Below are positions 15,624 through 24,135 of a DNA stretch of 26,368 nt, in pieces. Position numbers and translations under genes: made by a program. This DNA is from JAGTVG01 sp964389805 (lineage in GTDB: Bacteria > Bacteroidota > Bacteroidia > Cytophagales > Cyclobacteriaceae): contig CAYMFU010000074.1 in NCBI GenBank assembly GCA_964389805.1, positions 1-26,368 on the forward strand. Reading direction: 5' to 3'. Under the pieces are notes generated by a model that had not been told where the DNA came from, did no database searches, and was given only the letters and a program-made list of their open reading frames with translations. The number at the start of each line of letters is the position of its first letter. The first letter of the stretch is position 1.

Positions 15624-16835
15624 ATGACTATGAATACCAGCGTGAATATAATTCTGGTTGATTTACCAGAAGATAGGATAAAATTCTTTCCATTATCACT
15701 AACAAGGCCAGTTAGTGAATTGAGAACTGGAATATTCACTATTGCCGATAAATGGAGGCAGGCTATGCAATACCCTGCATACTATCTTACAATCGATTAT
15801 CTAATAGAGAAGTATCCATTAAAGCTTGCAAAAAATAATTATTGTATTAATAGCCGGGTCATCCCGGATCATAAACTGATATCTTCTATAAATGACCTGA
15901 ATCAAAATGAAGGACTGTTTTCGAACGGTTCTTTTATTGCTTGTAAAGTTGAAAAAAGCACATTTGAAACCCACATCAGGCATTACGACTTTTCACCTGT
16001 TAAATCAATTGAATATACTGAAGATTTAAGGCAGATTTCACATATCACAGAAATATACAATAATAATCCACATGAAATACGTGCTGATTTTAGTACACTC
16101 AGCATGTCAAATAATAAACTAAAGGATCCGCATACGGTATGTTATAATATCGATCAGATATTTATCGGGCAAGATACAAATATCAAGTCCAGCGTACTAG
16201 ATGCTGATGATGGTCCAATCTTTATTGGAGACCGAGTAACCTTGCATGCGGGTACTGTCGTCAGGGGACCTGCTGCGATATTAAAAGGCAGCGTGATATC
16301 GATTGGTTCTAAAATCAGAGCAAATACAACCATAGGCCCATTCTGTAAAGTCGGAGGGGAGGTCAACCAGGTTGTATTCCAGGGATACAGCAATAAATCA
16401 CACGATGGATTTTTGGGATCCTCCGTTATAGGGGAGTGGTGTAATTTTGGAGCGGGGAGTAATAATTCGAATCTAAAAAATAATTACAGTGGGGTGAAAT
16501 TATGGGATTACGAAGCTGGAAAATTCTCAGAAACTGGACTACAGTATTGTGGATTAATTATGGGGGATTATTCAAAATGTGGCATCAATACAATGTTTAA
16601 TACCGGTACGGTAGTAGGCATATGCGCCAATATATATGGCAATGGATATATGCCTAAATTTATTCCTTCATTTTCATGGGGGAATAATGAAGGATTTGTA
16701 GATTATCAAATGGATAAGGCCATTGAAACAATAAGAACTGTGATGGATCGGCGAGGAAAAATGTTTAATAAAAAGGATAAATTAGTTTTAGAGCATATAT
16801 TTGACTCTACAGCAAAATACAGGGGGCGTATTTAA
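15624..16835 (+). CDS. GlmU-like putative sugar-nucleotidyltransferase / acetyltransferase (Bacteroidota alternate type)
   Basis: The 403-residue protein matches the alternate GlmU family of Bacteroidota (TIGR03991 type). The N-terminal half has FPLSLTRPVSELRTGIFTIADKW (about residues 21-44), the degenerate counterpart of the pyrophosphorylase domain. The C-terminal half is a left-handed beta helix of hexapeptide repeats (IFIGDRVTLHAGTVVRGPA, ISIGSKIRANTTIGPFCKVGG) with SNKSHDGFLGSSVIGEWCNFGAGSNNSNLKNN. The expected role is UDP-GlcNAc synthesis for peptidoglycan and LPS. Either Met at codon 1 or codon 3 could be the start. It overlaps nothing and ends 3 bp before holB, so the two are cotranscribed. 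The exact acceptor sugar has not been proven for this family. Confidence 0.88.
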   Translation: MTMNTSVNIILVDLPEDRIKFFPLSLTRPVSELRTGIFTIADKWRQAMQYPAYYLTIDYLIEKYPLKLAKNNYCINSRVIPDHKLISSINDLNQNEGLFSNGSFIACKVEKSTFETHIRHYDFSPVKSIEYTEDLRQISHITEIYNNNPHEIRADFSTLSMSNNKLKDPHTVCYNIDQIFIGQDTNIKSSVLDADDGPIFIGDRVTLHAGTVVRGPAAILKGSVISIGSKIRANTTIGPFCKVGGEVNQVVFQGYSNKSHDGFLGSSVIGEWCNFGAGSNNSNLKNNYSGVKLWDYEAGKFSETGLQYCGLIMGDYSKCGINTMFNTGTVVGICANIYGNGYMPKFIPSFSWGNNEGFVDYQMDKAIETIRTVMDRRGKMFNKKDKLVLEHIFDSTAKYRGRI

Positions 16836-16838
16836 ATC

Positions 16839-17984
16839 ATGAAATTTTCTGATATTTCCGGATATGATTCATTAAAAACTCAATTAATACAATCTGTAGT
16901 CTCCGATCAAATTGCACATGCCCAGTTATTTCTAGGTCCTGAAGGCGGACCAAATCTCACGCTTGCTCTGGCTTTTTCCACATTTATTAACTGTGAAAAC
17001 CGTACACCCGATGATTCCTGTGGAGAATGTGCTGCCTGCCGAAAAAACGCAAAACTGGTGCATCCGGATGTTCATTTTGCTTTTCCTGTGAGTGCAACTA
17101 AAAAGATTAAAGCTAAAGATGTTATTAGCGTTAAATTTCTAAGCGAGTGGAGGAATTTTATAATCCAGGATCCATATAATAATGCCGGGGGTTGGAACAA
17201 TTATTTTGGAGGCGAAAACAAACAATTAAATATCTCACGGCAAGAAAGTAGGGAAATAATAAAAAACCTTTCACTAAAGCCTTTTGAAGGCCTCTATAAA
17301 ATAATGATCATTTGGTTGCCGGAATATATGCATCCGTCAGCTGCCAATGCTTTATTGAAAATACTTGAAGAGCCTCCCCGAAATACCCTTTTTCTGCTGG
17401 TCTCTAATGATGAAACAAAACTCTTGTCAACTATTTTGTCTCGAACTCAAATTGTTCAGATAAGGCCTTTCAGTGATGAAGAAATCAAGGACCTTCTTAT
17501 TAACCAGCATTTTATTGATGAAGATAAGGCTGGTCAGATAGCACACCTTGTCGATGGCAATATAAATGAGGCATTAAGGTTAGCGCGAGAAGTTGAGGAT
17601 GACAGTCATAAAATGTTCAGAGATTGGATGCGGCTTTGTTTTATGGGCGATCTCATGGAATTAACAAGGTGGACTGAAAAATTCAATTCGATGACAAAAG
17701 TAGCCCAACAAACACTTTTTCATTATGGATTGAGTATGATGAGAGAAGCCCTAATAGTTAGCAATAACGAGTTAGACTTATCAAGACTTATGGGGGAAGA
17801 GTTTGAATTCGTCAAAAATTTTTCAAAAATCCTGTCCCTTGAATCAATTGAAAAGATTTCGGATATATTAAATGAAGCATTTTATCATATTGAAAGGAAT
17901 GCTCATTCAAAGATCCTTTTTTTAAGTGTATCTCTGAAGATCTTTGAAATTTTTAAGAAATTGAAAATATTGTCGAAAGCCTAG
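16839..17984 (+). CDS. holB: DNA polymerase III subunit delta-prime
   Basis: A 381-residue clamp-loader subunit. The zinc-binding module is C52-x8-C61-x2-C64-x2-C67 in NCENRTPDDSCGECAACRK, as in E. coli delta-prime. Conserved AAA+ segments follow: NALLKILEEPPRNTLFLLVSND (sensor region) and LSTILSRTQIVQIRPFSDEE, the SRC motif written SRT here. The Walker A position (GPEGGPNLT, about 33-41) lacks Gly-Lys-Thr/Ser, consistent with delta-prime being a non-hydrolysing stator. It helps load the beta sliding clamp at primer-template junctions. It lies 3 bp after the GlmU-like gene and 64 bp before the cyclophilin. Confidence 0.93.
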   Translation: MKFSDISGYDSLKTQLIQSVVSDQIAHAQLFLGPEGGPNLTLALAFSTFINCENRTPDDSCGECAACRKNAKLVHPDVHFAFPVSATKKIKAKDVISVKFLSEWRNFIIQDPYNNAGGWNNYFGGENKQLNISRQESREIIKNLSLKPFEGLYKIMIIWLPEYMHPSAANALLKILEEPPRNTLFLLVSNDETKLLSTILSRTQIVQIRPFSDEEIKDLLINQHFIDEDKAGQIAHLVDGNINEALRLAREVEDDSHKMFRDWMRLCFMGDLMELTRWTEKFNSMTKVAQQTLFHYGLSMMREALIVSNNELDLSRLMGEEFEFVKNFSKILSLESIEKISDILNEAFYHIERNAHSKILFLSVSLKIFEIFKKLKILSKA

Positions 17985-18048
17985 GATTATCTTTGTTCGG
18001 TATTTGTTGAATAAGTGTTTATATTAACGGAAATAAATTAATCGATAT

Positions 18049-18924
18049 ATGGTACAAGCTAAGTTATTTTTTACTGTTTTATTTTCGATTCTTCTTATAA
18101 TTCCATCCTGTAGTAATAATAAGGATTATTTAATAACTATAAAGACCAATTATGGGGACATAAAGCTGGTTCTTTTTGATAAAACGCCTAAACACAAAGA
18201 TAACTTTATAGAGCTTGCTGGAAAAGGATTTTATGATAGCCTTTTGTTTCATAGAGTCATCGATAACTTCATGATCCAGACCGGTGATCCAAATACGAAA
18301 TCTACAGGTAATCCACAATCCTATGGCAAAGGCGGTCCAGGATATACTATACCTCCGGAATTTCATCCGGATCTTATCCACGAGAAAGGAATGGTGGCTG
18401 CTGCCAGAATGGGAGATAATGTAAATCCCAAAAAGGAGTCCAGTGGTAGCCAGTTCTATATTGTTGAAGGAATGGTATATACGGAAGAATCTTTGAGAGA
18501 TTCAAGAGTGGATTATAATGAATTGTACAAGTATTTTGGGAACCTGATCCAAAGAAGTGGTTATCAGGAAGTGAATCAGCAAGCCATGCAGTTGCAGACT
18601 GAAAATAAACCGGATGAATTAAAAGCCTTAATTCTAAGTTATAAGGATGTGTGTGAGCAAGATTACGATGTAGAATTGGATCAACCGCTTACGCAAAAAC
18701 AAATAGAAGTTTATACCACCGTTGGTGGCGTACCTCATCTTGATGGCGGATACACGGTTTTTGGAAAAGTAGTTGAAGGTATGGAGGTTGTTGAAAGAAT
18801 TGCTGCTGTGAAGACTGCGCCTGGTGACAGACCGGTTGAAGATGTGATAATAGTTGTCGAGGTAGAAAAAATGAGCCGCAGAAAGATCGAAAAGGAATTC
18901 AATTATACATATCCTGCTGAGTGA
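18049..18924 (+). CDS. Cyclophilin-type peptidyl-prolyl cis-trans isomerase, lipoprotein, with a large internal insertion
   Basis: The 291-residue protein starts with a lipoprotein signal (IIPSC, acylated Cys21), so it acts at the periplasmic face. Cyclophilin motifs are intact: FHRVIDNFMIQTGD at residues 67-80 with catalytic Arg69, GPGYTIPPEF (96-105), SGSQFYIVEG (132-141) and LDGGYTVFGKVVEGM (231-245). In standard cyclophilins the SQFFI and LDGxxTVFG motifs are about 15-20 residues apart; here they are separated by about 90, because of an insertion at roughly 142-224 that is polar and predicted helical (YNELYKYFGNLIQRS). Such insertions occur in Bacteroidota homologues as I recall. It presumably assists folding of envelope proteins. 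Confidence 0.93.
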   Translation: MVQAKLFFTVLFSILLIIPSCSNNKDYLITIKTNYGDIKLVLFDKTPKHKDNFIELAGKGFYDSLLFHRVIDNFMIQTGDPNTKSTGNPQSYGKGGPGYTIPPEFHPDLIHEKGMVAAARMGDNVNPKKESSGSQFYIVEGMVYTEESLRDSRVDYNELYKYFGNLIQRSGYQEVNQQAMQLQTENKPDELKALILSYKDVCEQDYDVELDQPLTQKQIEVYTTVGGVPHLDGGYTVFGKVVEGMEVVERIAAVKTAPGDRPVEDVIIVVEVEKMSRRKIEKEFNYTYPAE

Positions 18925-18997
18925 TTAAATAGAATTAGTTCTTTTACCTACTTGAAACCGAGCTGGTAAAGTTCAGGATCAATTTTTTTATTCCGGA

Positions 18998-21622
18998 TCA
19001 ATTACAATAAATCATATCGTATTCTTCATCCGTAAAAACCTGTTTCCGGATAATTTCTCCCTTTGAATTATAATAAATTACAATATAGAATTCTGCTTCA
19101 GAAATATATTTCTCCGTGAAATAAATTGGGGTTTTTTCTGTGCCAATATTCAAAATATCATTAAATGTCGGACTGATTATGATCCCTTCAATATTACTTA
19201 CGATACCAAATTGTTCTTCCTTTCTGAAAAGTATCGTTTTCTCATCTCCCTCATTCAAAAAATCATAATCCTTTATTTCACCCAGCAGAACTTCACCTGT
19301 AGTTAGATCTGTTATATTCCAGGTTTCTTCTATTTTAACAAGAATAGATGTGTCGTTCCAATAGATGATCTCATCATATGAAAAATCAGTAATCGCATCG
19401 CCTTTTAAATTTATTAATCCATATCCACCACTTTTATAAGCTATTAAATATTGGGAATTATAAGGTTTCAACATCCGGTCATATGCTGGTTTCAAATATA
19501 TTCCTAAACGCTTGTTATAAATCCCAAATTTCTTATTATTCAGAAGAGAAACAAATCCATCATCATAATTTGCAATTCCCTGGAACTGTGGCTTTAACAA
19601 TTCCTGCCCGGATGTATCATTCAGGCCAATCCTTCCCCTATAGCTCTTCTTGAAATATTCTTCACCAAGAAGTTGAAGGTTCAAATTACTTCCCTTTAGT
19701 AAGAGATTTCCATATATTCCATATGTTTCACTACGGTTCTTGTCATATTCTATCTCAATGTATTCAATTACCGTATCACCTTGATCCTTGATAACAGCTG
19801 ATTTAAGAATTCTCAGATTTTTGTATTTTTCGAGTGTGATTTTCTGGTAATTGGAAAATATTAGCACAGGATTTTCTTCTTCAATAGCGATTACGAAATT
19901 TTTGCTCAAAATGCTTATTGAGTCATATGCAAATACATCGGGGAAAGGTGTGAAGTTGTGATAAAGGATCCACTTGTCAGCTGATCTTCCGGTCAACCAT
20001 TTGCCTTTATAAATAACATCAGTCAGGCCACCTGAGCCCGAAATCTTAATAAAAGCATCATCGTATAAATGATAAATAGAATCTTTCTTTATTAGCCAAC
20101 CTTCTGGCAAGGTGTAAATGTTCTGTTTACCCAATTCTAATTGATATTCAAGCCTGCTGCTCAATACTCCCTCAGTCTCACCTTTGAAACACAATACTTG
20201 TGTATCCTCTATCAGCTCATACTCATCATAGACGAATTGCAAATCAATATTGCCTTCGATATATGAGCTGAAAATATATTCCTTATTGGTAATAGCCCAA
20301 AGCCCTTCATTTTGGATCATGATAAACGCTCCTTCACTGGAAATCTCCTGAACGCCGTAAGGGAATAACTGCAAACCATTCAGGGAATACAAGAACCAAA
20401 GATTATCTTGTTTCGTTTTGATTAGTTGTCTGCCCAATTTTTCTATCGCATCATATTTTACCGGTAATATTTCTTCTCCAGTTTTGAAGATGAGGCCATA
20501 TTTTCCTCTGTTAAGAATCTTCAAGGTTCCAGATACAAGATCCTGTACATCATTATATGGATTTTCATATATGATATTTCCATCTTTAGATGCTACCATT
20601 TGGTTCCCCTCCAATCTGACCCTGAAATAATCATCTGAAATATTCCCACAGAGATAAACCTCATCAACATCATCGAATGTATATTGGATAATAAGTTCAC
20701 CTTCGCTGCTCATAAATCCATACTTGCCATTCTCAAATACTGGGACAACAAACTGGCTATCGTGATGATCTACATTTTTAATCGAATCATTCAGATCAAG
20801 GAAATTATAGTAATAGGAAAAATCTTCAGCTCCGGATTCCCGATAATTGTGATATAGTCTGTTGATTGCTCTTTGAACAAGGGCTGATTCCGGAAAATCC
20901 TTTATAAATTGAAGATAACTTTCTTCTGAATTGCTGCATGTACTGATCCTGAAAATCTCACGGATGGCTTCCTTTTTAAATGGCGAATTAGGATGGTTTT
21001 TAAGGAATGCCCTATAGCTTTTCAATGATCCATCTTCTGTTTTCGACCGGAACAGCAATATTTGATATCGCTTTTTCGCCTGCTCAAATTCCAGGGATCC
21101 AGGATAGCTTATCATAAATTCCTCATAGGCCTCATAGGTATTCTTTTTCTTTGCATATTCAAAAGCCAGAGCATTTCTGTCCATAACCGCATCGGTATTA
21201 TATATGGATTGATTGAATTGTTCTGTGTAGAAGTTATAGGCGTCAAGCGTATGTTCTTTTTTAGCTCTTTCATATGCTTGCAAGTCAAGTTTTTCTTTCT
21301 GGGCTGTAAGGCTGGAATCATCTATCAGAACCTTATTAAGTTTCTCAAGATCCTTTTCATCTGAAGGAGGATACAGATCCCGGGCTTTCAAGATATAGTA
21401 ATAGGATGTGTCCAGGTTGTGGTTTTCATACTGGGTATCATTATAAAGCAATGAGTATATAAAGTAAGAACCAGGGTTCAGGGAGTCTTTATCAATATCC
21501 TTATCCAGAGCTTCAATTAATTTCACATAATCCTTTTTTTCAAGAAGCTTCAATGCCTTCTTTTCATCGGCATAACTGGCCAGGTTGATAAGAATCAATA
21601 TGGGGATTAGAATCTTTTGCAT
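18998..21622 (-). CDS. Large secreted WG-repeat protein with helical N-terminal region
   Basis: The 874-residue protein begins with a Sec signal peptide (ILIPILILINLASYA, cleavage near 18). Residues about 20-290 are helical and repetitive, with recurring YPxS/HPNSP/FPES-type motifs (FMISYPGSLEFEQAKKRY, FLKNHPNSPFKKEA, FIKDFPESALVQRA), TPR-like. From about 300 the chain turns to WG/KWG-type beta repeats: VFENGKYGFMSSEGELIIQ, LNRGKYGLIFKTGEEILPVKY, NEGLWAITNKEYIFS, NNKKFGIYNKRLGIYLKP, KSGGYGLINLKGDAITDFSY, KEEQFGIVSNIEGIIISP. WG repeats are binding surfaces; no catalytic motif is visible. Its partner is unknown. It is monocistronic, converges with the cyclophilin gene and diverges from the tRNA. 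Confidence 0.88.
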   Translation of the reverse strand: MQKILIPILILINLASYADEKKALKLLEKKDYVKLIEALDKDIDKDSLNPGSYFIYSLLYNDTQYENHNLDTSYYYILKARDLYPPSDEKDLEKLNKVLIDDSSLTAQKEKLDLQAYERAKKEHTLDAYNFYTEQFNQSIYNTDAVMDRNALAFEYAKKKNTYEAYEEFMISYPGSLEFEQAKKRYQILLFRSKTEDGSLKSYRAFLKNHPNSPFKKEAIREIFRISTCSNSEESYLQFIKDFPESALVQRAINRLYHNYRESGAEDFSYYYNFLDLNDSIKNVDHHDSQFVVPVFENGKYGFMSSEGELIIQYTFDDVDEVYLCGNISDDYFRVRLEGNQMVASKDGNIIYENPYNDVQDLVSGTLKILNRGKYGLIFKTGEEILPVKYDAIEKLGRQLIKTKQDNLWFLYSLNGLQLFPYGVQEISSEGAFIMIQNEGLWAITNKEYIFSSYIEGNIDLQFVYDEYELIEDTQVLCFKGETEGVLSSRLEYQLELGKQNIYTLPEGWLIKKDSIYHLYDDAFIKISGSGGLTDVIYKGKWLTGRSADKWILYHNFTPFPDVFAYDSISILSKNFVIAIEEENPVLIFSNYQKITLEKYKNLRILKSAVIKDQGDTVIEYIEIEYDKNRSETYGIYGNLLLKGSNLNLQLLGEEYFKKSYRGRIGLNDTSGQELLKPQFQGIANYDDGFVSLLNNKKFGIYNKRLGIYLKPAYDRMLKPYNSQYLIAYKSGGYGLINLKGDAITDFSYDEIIYWNDTSILVKIEETWNITDLTTGEVLLGEIKDYDFLNEGDEKTILFRKEEQFGIVSNIEGIIISPTFNDILNIGTEKTPIYFTEKYISEAEFYIVIYYNSKGEIIRKQVFTDEEYDMIYCN

Positions 21623-21831
21623 TAATATGCACCTATCATGCTATACGTCATAAAATTACATAAGTCGAAAATAAAATATAAAAGAACAGAGTACAATTTA
21701 ATTTTATCATTCCGTAATATTAAAAACGATTATTTACTAATTTTGGTCTTCGATTTGATGATTTGTGTTGGATTTGTGCAATGAGAAAGCTAATTCACAA
21801 ATCTGCCAGATTGGTCATCGACAAAATAATT

Positions 21832-21905
21832 CGGGATGTAGCGCAGTCCGGTAGCGTACCACAATGGGGTTGTGGGGGTCGCAGGTTCAAATCCTGTCAT
21901 CCCGA
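21832..21905 (+). tRNA. tRNA-Pro (anticodon GGG)
   Basis: All four arms fold: acceptor CGGGATG/CATCCCG (7 perfect pairs, discriminator A905), D stem GCGC/GCGT, anticodon stem CCACA (21859-21863)/TGTGG (21871-21875) with loop ATGGGGT giving anticodon GGG at 21866-21868, variable GGGTC, and T arm GCAGG-TTCAAAT-CCTGT. CCA is not encoded. It reads the proline codons CCC and CCU. A terminator hairpin follows 11 bp downstream, so it is a single-gene transcript. Confidence 0.95.
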
Positions 21906-21916
21906 CGAATGAAATT

Positions 21917-21950
21917 AAGGTCACTAATCAAAATATGTGACCTTTTTTAT
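21917..21950 (+). terminator. Terminator after tRNA-Pro
   Basis: AAGGTCAC (21917-21924) pairs exactly with GTGACCTT (21937-21944) over a 12-nt loop, followed by TTTTATTTT on the plus strand. The minus-strand transporter gene stops at 21947 inside the T-tract, so on that strand the same hairpin follows its stop codon directly, though without a strong U-run. Confidence 0.75.
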
Positions 21951-23338
21951 TTTCTCCAGATCTCCTCAATATCTTCCAGGGCCAATCCCTTGGTTTCGGG
22001 CATCTTTCTTAATATGAATGGAACAGGAATACAGCAAACGGCAAAAACAAAAAAGGTCCCAGCAGGCGTTAAGGTATCCAGCATCCAGGGAACTATCTGG
22101 CCAATAATAGCTGTTCCTATCCATATTGCCAAAGTAGCAACGGACATTGCCCTTCCTCTTACCTTTGTGGGATAGATCTCAGATAACAGAACCCATATAA
22201 CAGGCCCATAACCAATGGCAAATGAGGTAATGAAGGTCAATATGAATACCATTATTAAAATGCCTGATGTCTTTTCGAGTAAAAACAGAATGCCAACAGC
22301 CAGTAATGAAAGAAACATACCGGTAATGCCACCCAACATTAATTTTTTGCGACCAAACTGGTCGATCTTCCATATGGCATAAACGGTTGCAGCAACATTC
22401 ACAAAACCTATGATCACCTGTCCTCCCAATGCGTCACTCAATTTCAAACCGGCATCTTCCATGATTCGGGGTCCGTAATAGATGATTGCATTGATACCTG
22501 TAAATTGAGATAAAATTGCGAGTGCAATTCCAGCCAGTAAGGCAATCCGGATACCCTTATGAAACAAAACAGCCCATGATCCGCTTTCTTCTTTTTCTAT
22601 CGCCACTTTTATTGATTCCAGTTCAATTTCAGCTTTCTCTTGACCATTTATTTTCGCAAGGACATCCAGTGCCTTAGAATTTTTATCTTTTGAAGCAAAC
22701 CACCGCGGACTTTCGGGAACAAAAAACATGGCAATGAAGAATAAAAGGGCTGGTATAGCTTCACTGCCAAACATCGCCCTCCAGACTTCTGAAACCATTA
22801 CCTGTTCCCAGATACTTCCCGGTTTAAACTCCAGGATATTACTTTGTCTTAAGAAGTATGCATTGGCAAAATATGCCAGTAAGATGCCTATAGTAATCGA
22901 GAACTGGTAAAGAGCCACCATCCGCCCTCTTATTTTAGGTGGTGAAACCTCAGAAATATATAATGGAGAGAGCATAGAGGCTACACCAACAGCTATTCCT
23001 CCAATCGATCGGTAAAAAATAAGTTCAGTATGGGAACTGCATAAAGCACATCCAATCGCAGATAAAGAGAAAAGAAATCCAGAAATAATCAGTGATGTTT
23101 TTCTTCCAAACCTGTCTGAAAGTTCACCAGCCATGGCTACGCCTATAATGCAACCAACCAATGCAGAACTTACAAACCACCCCTCCATAACGCTATCTAG
23201 TTCAAACTTTGATTTTACAAAACCGATCGTGCCGGATATTACGGCCGTATCATAGCCGAAAAGAAATCCACCGAATGCTGCGGTGAGTGTAATAAAAAAC
23301 AGATATTTTGAATTAGTGCGAGATCCTTCTTTAACCAT
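21947..23338 (-). CDS. MFS sugar porter (sugar:H+ symporter family)
   Basis: The 463-residue protein has 12 hydrophobic segments and the full signature set of the MFS sugar porter family: FGGFLFGYDTAVISG in helix 1, ELSDRFGRKTSL (the loop 2-3 motif), the loop 6-7 motif PESPRWFASK, QFTGINAIIYYGPRI in helix 7, GPVIWVLLSEIYPTKVRGRAM in helix 10 to loop 10-11, and PETKGLALEDIEEIW at the C-terminus. Relatives include XylE and GLUT proteins that take up pentoses or hexoses with a proton. It lies 29 bp after the small lipoprotein gene and is likely cotranscribed with it and the DUF1080 gene, which supplies context for sugar uptake after periplasmic breakdown. Confidence 0.95.
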   Translation of the reverse strand: MVKEGSRTNSKYLFFITLTAAFGGFLFGYDTAVISGTIGFVKSKFELDSVMEGWFVSSALVGCIIGVAMAGELSDRFGRKTSLIISGFLFSLSAIGCALCSSHTELIFYRSIGGIAVGVASMLSPLYISEVSPPKIRGRMVALYQFSITIGILLAYFANAYFLRQSNILEFKPGSIWEQVMVSEVWRAMFGSEAIPALLFFIAMFFVPESPRWFASKDKNSKALDVLAKINGQEKAEIELESIKVAIEKEESGSWAVLFHKGIRIALLAGIALAILSQFTGINAIIYYGPRIMEDAGLKLSDALGGQVIIGFVNVAATVYAIWKIDQFGRKKLMLGGITGMFLSLLAVGILFLLEKTSGILIMVFILTFITSFAIGYGPVIWVLLSEIYPTKVRGRAMSVATLAIWIGTAIIGQIVPWMLDTLTPAGTFFVFAVCCIPVPFILRKMPETKGLALEDIEEIWRK

Positions 23339-23367
23339 ATTCCCTAAAAAAAGTAACTACAAGTAAA

Positions 23368-24126
23368 TTAAAGGATTTTTCCCTCTATTTTCACCCCTGC
23401 AGTGATATATTTTATGATTTTTATTATCCGGATGGCGCGTTGAATAACAAGATCCGTGTTAAAATAGCGCATGGTATATCCTGTCCGCCGCATGTTGCTG
23501 TTATGGGCATATGCCCAATGGATTATCCTGGAATCATGGTGTGTTCTCAGGGCCTCTTTCAATTTATCCAGGGCCATTCCATTTATGCTATATATGGTAA
23601 TGTAAGTATTCAAAACAAGATCATAATGGGCCGTCCGGTTTTTTGATCCATCATCATACTCTTCTACTTCCACTTCTTTATCAAAAAAAAGATCATAAAT
23701 ATCAAGGGATAAGATATAATCGGGATCATATTCCCTGCATAGTTCCTGAATTATCCTGGTTGATAAATTATAAGCCGGTTCATGAGCAGAATGGCTGTCA
23801 AGTGTAGTATCTGCAATAATCAGGTTGATCTTTTTGTTCGTGTCAAATCCGGCTTTTAATCCTTCGATATATGTTTCAATACCCATTATATACACATCCA
23901 CCTTATTTTCATTTTTATAATCAAGGTCATCTGGCATAAAACGTTTTACAAGAAGAAAATCAGCACTGTCTCCCGGTAAAATGATTTCCGGGAGCGCTGT
24001 TGTGGAAATGGATACATAAGAAGTACATGAAAATTTACATAATATCAGTATTCCAAAAATGAATATTCTAACGAAACTTTGGATATTTGCTGTCACATTT
24101 ATATCAGATTTCAGGAATGAGCACAT
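23368..24126 (-). CDS. Putative lipoprotein of a Bacteroidota-specific family (DUF6340-like)
   Basis: The 252-residue product has a hydrophobic N-terminus ending LILCKFSC, a plausible lipoprotein signal with the acylated Cys near residue 34. The start used (24126) gives a rather long leader of about 20 residues before the hydrophobic core, so translation may begin at a non-ATG codon further in. The mature part has SYVSISTTALPEIILP, VDVYIMGIETYIEGLKAGFD, the central YDPDYILSLDIYDLFFDKEVEVEEYDDG and a C-terminal ALRTHHDSRIIHWAYAHNSNMRRTGYTMRYFN. The general plan resembles Bacteroidota DUF6340 proteins, as I recall; function is unknown. It is 9 bp after the DUF1080 stop and 29 bp before the transporter. 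Confidence 0.78.
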   Translation of the reverse strand: MCSFLKSDINVTANIQSFVRIFIFGILILCKFSCTSYVSISTTALPEIILPGDSADFLLVKRFMPDDLDYKNENKVDVYIMGIETYIEGLKAGFDTNKKINLIIADTTLDSHSAHEPAYNLSTRIIQELCREYDPDYILSLDIYDLFFDKEVEVEEYDDGSKNRTAHYDLVLNTYITIYSINGMALDKLKEALRTHHDSRIIHWAYAHNSNMRRTGYTMRYFNTDLVIQRAIRIIKIIKYITAGVKIEGKIL

Positions 24127-24135
24127 CGATCTTTT

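Noticed and set aside
16871..16961. Loss of Walker A in the holB product as a sign of a broken gene
   Set aside because: Delta-prime subunits commonly lack a working P-loop, and the zinc module and other motifs are intact.
18940..18970. TTTACC...GGTAAA pair between the cyclophilin and WG-repeat genes as a shared terminator
   Set aside because: The stem is 6 bp with a 16-nt loop and no adjacent T-run, too weak to call.
21781..21913. Open frame starting ATG at 21781 and reading through tRNA-Pro (ends ...RRFKSCHPDE)
   Set aside because: The C-terminal part is simply the translation of the tRNA gene, a classic false gene; the tRNA folds perfectly.
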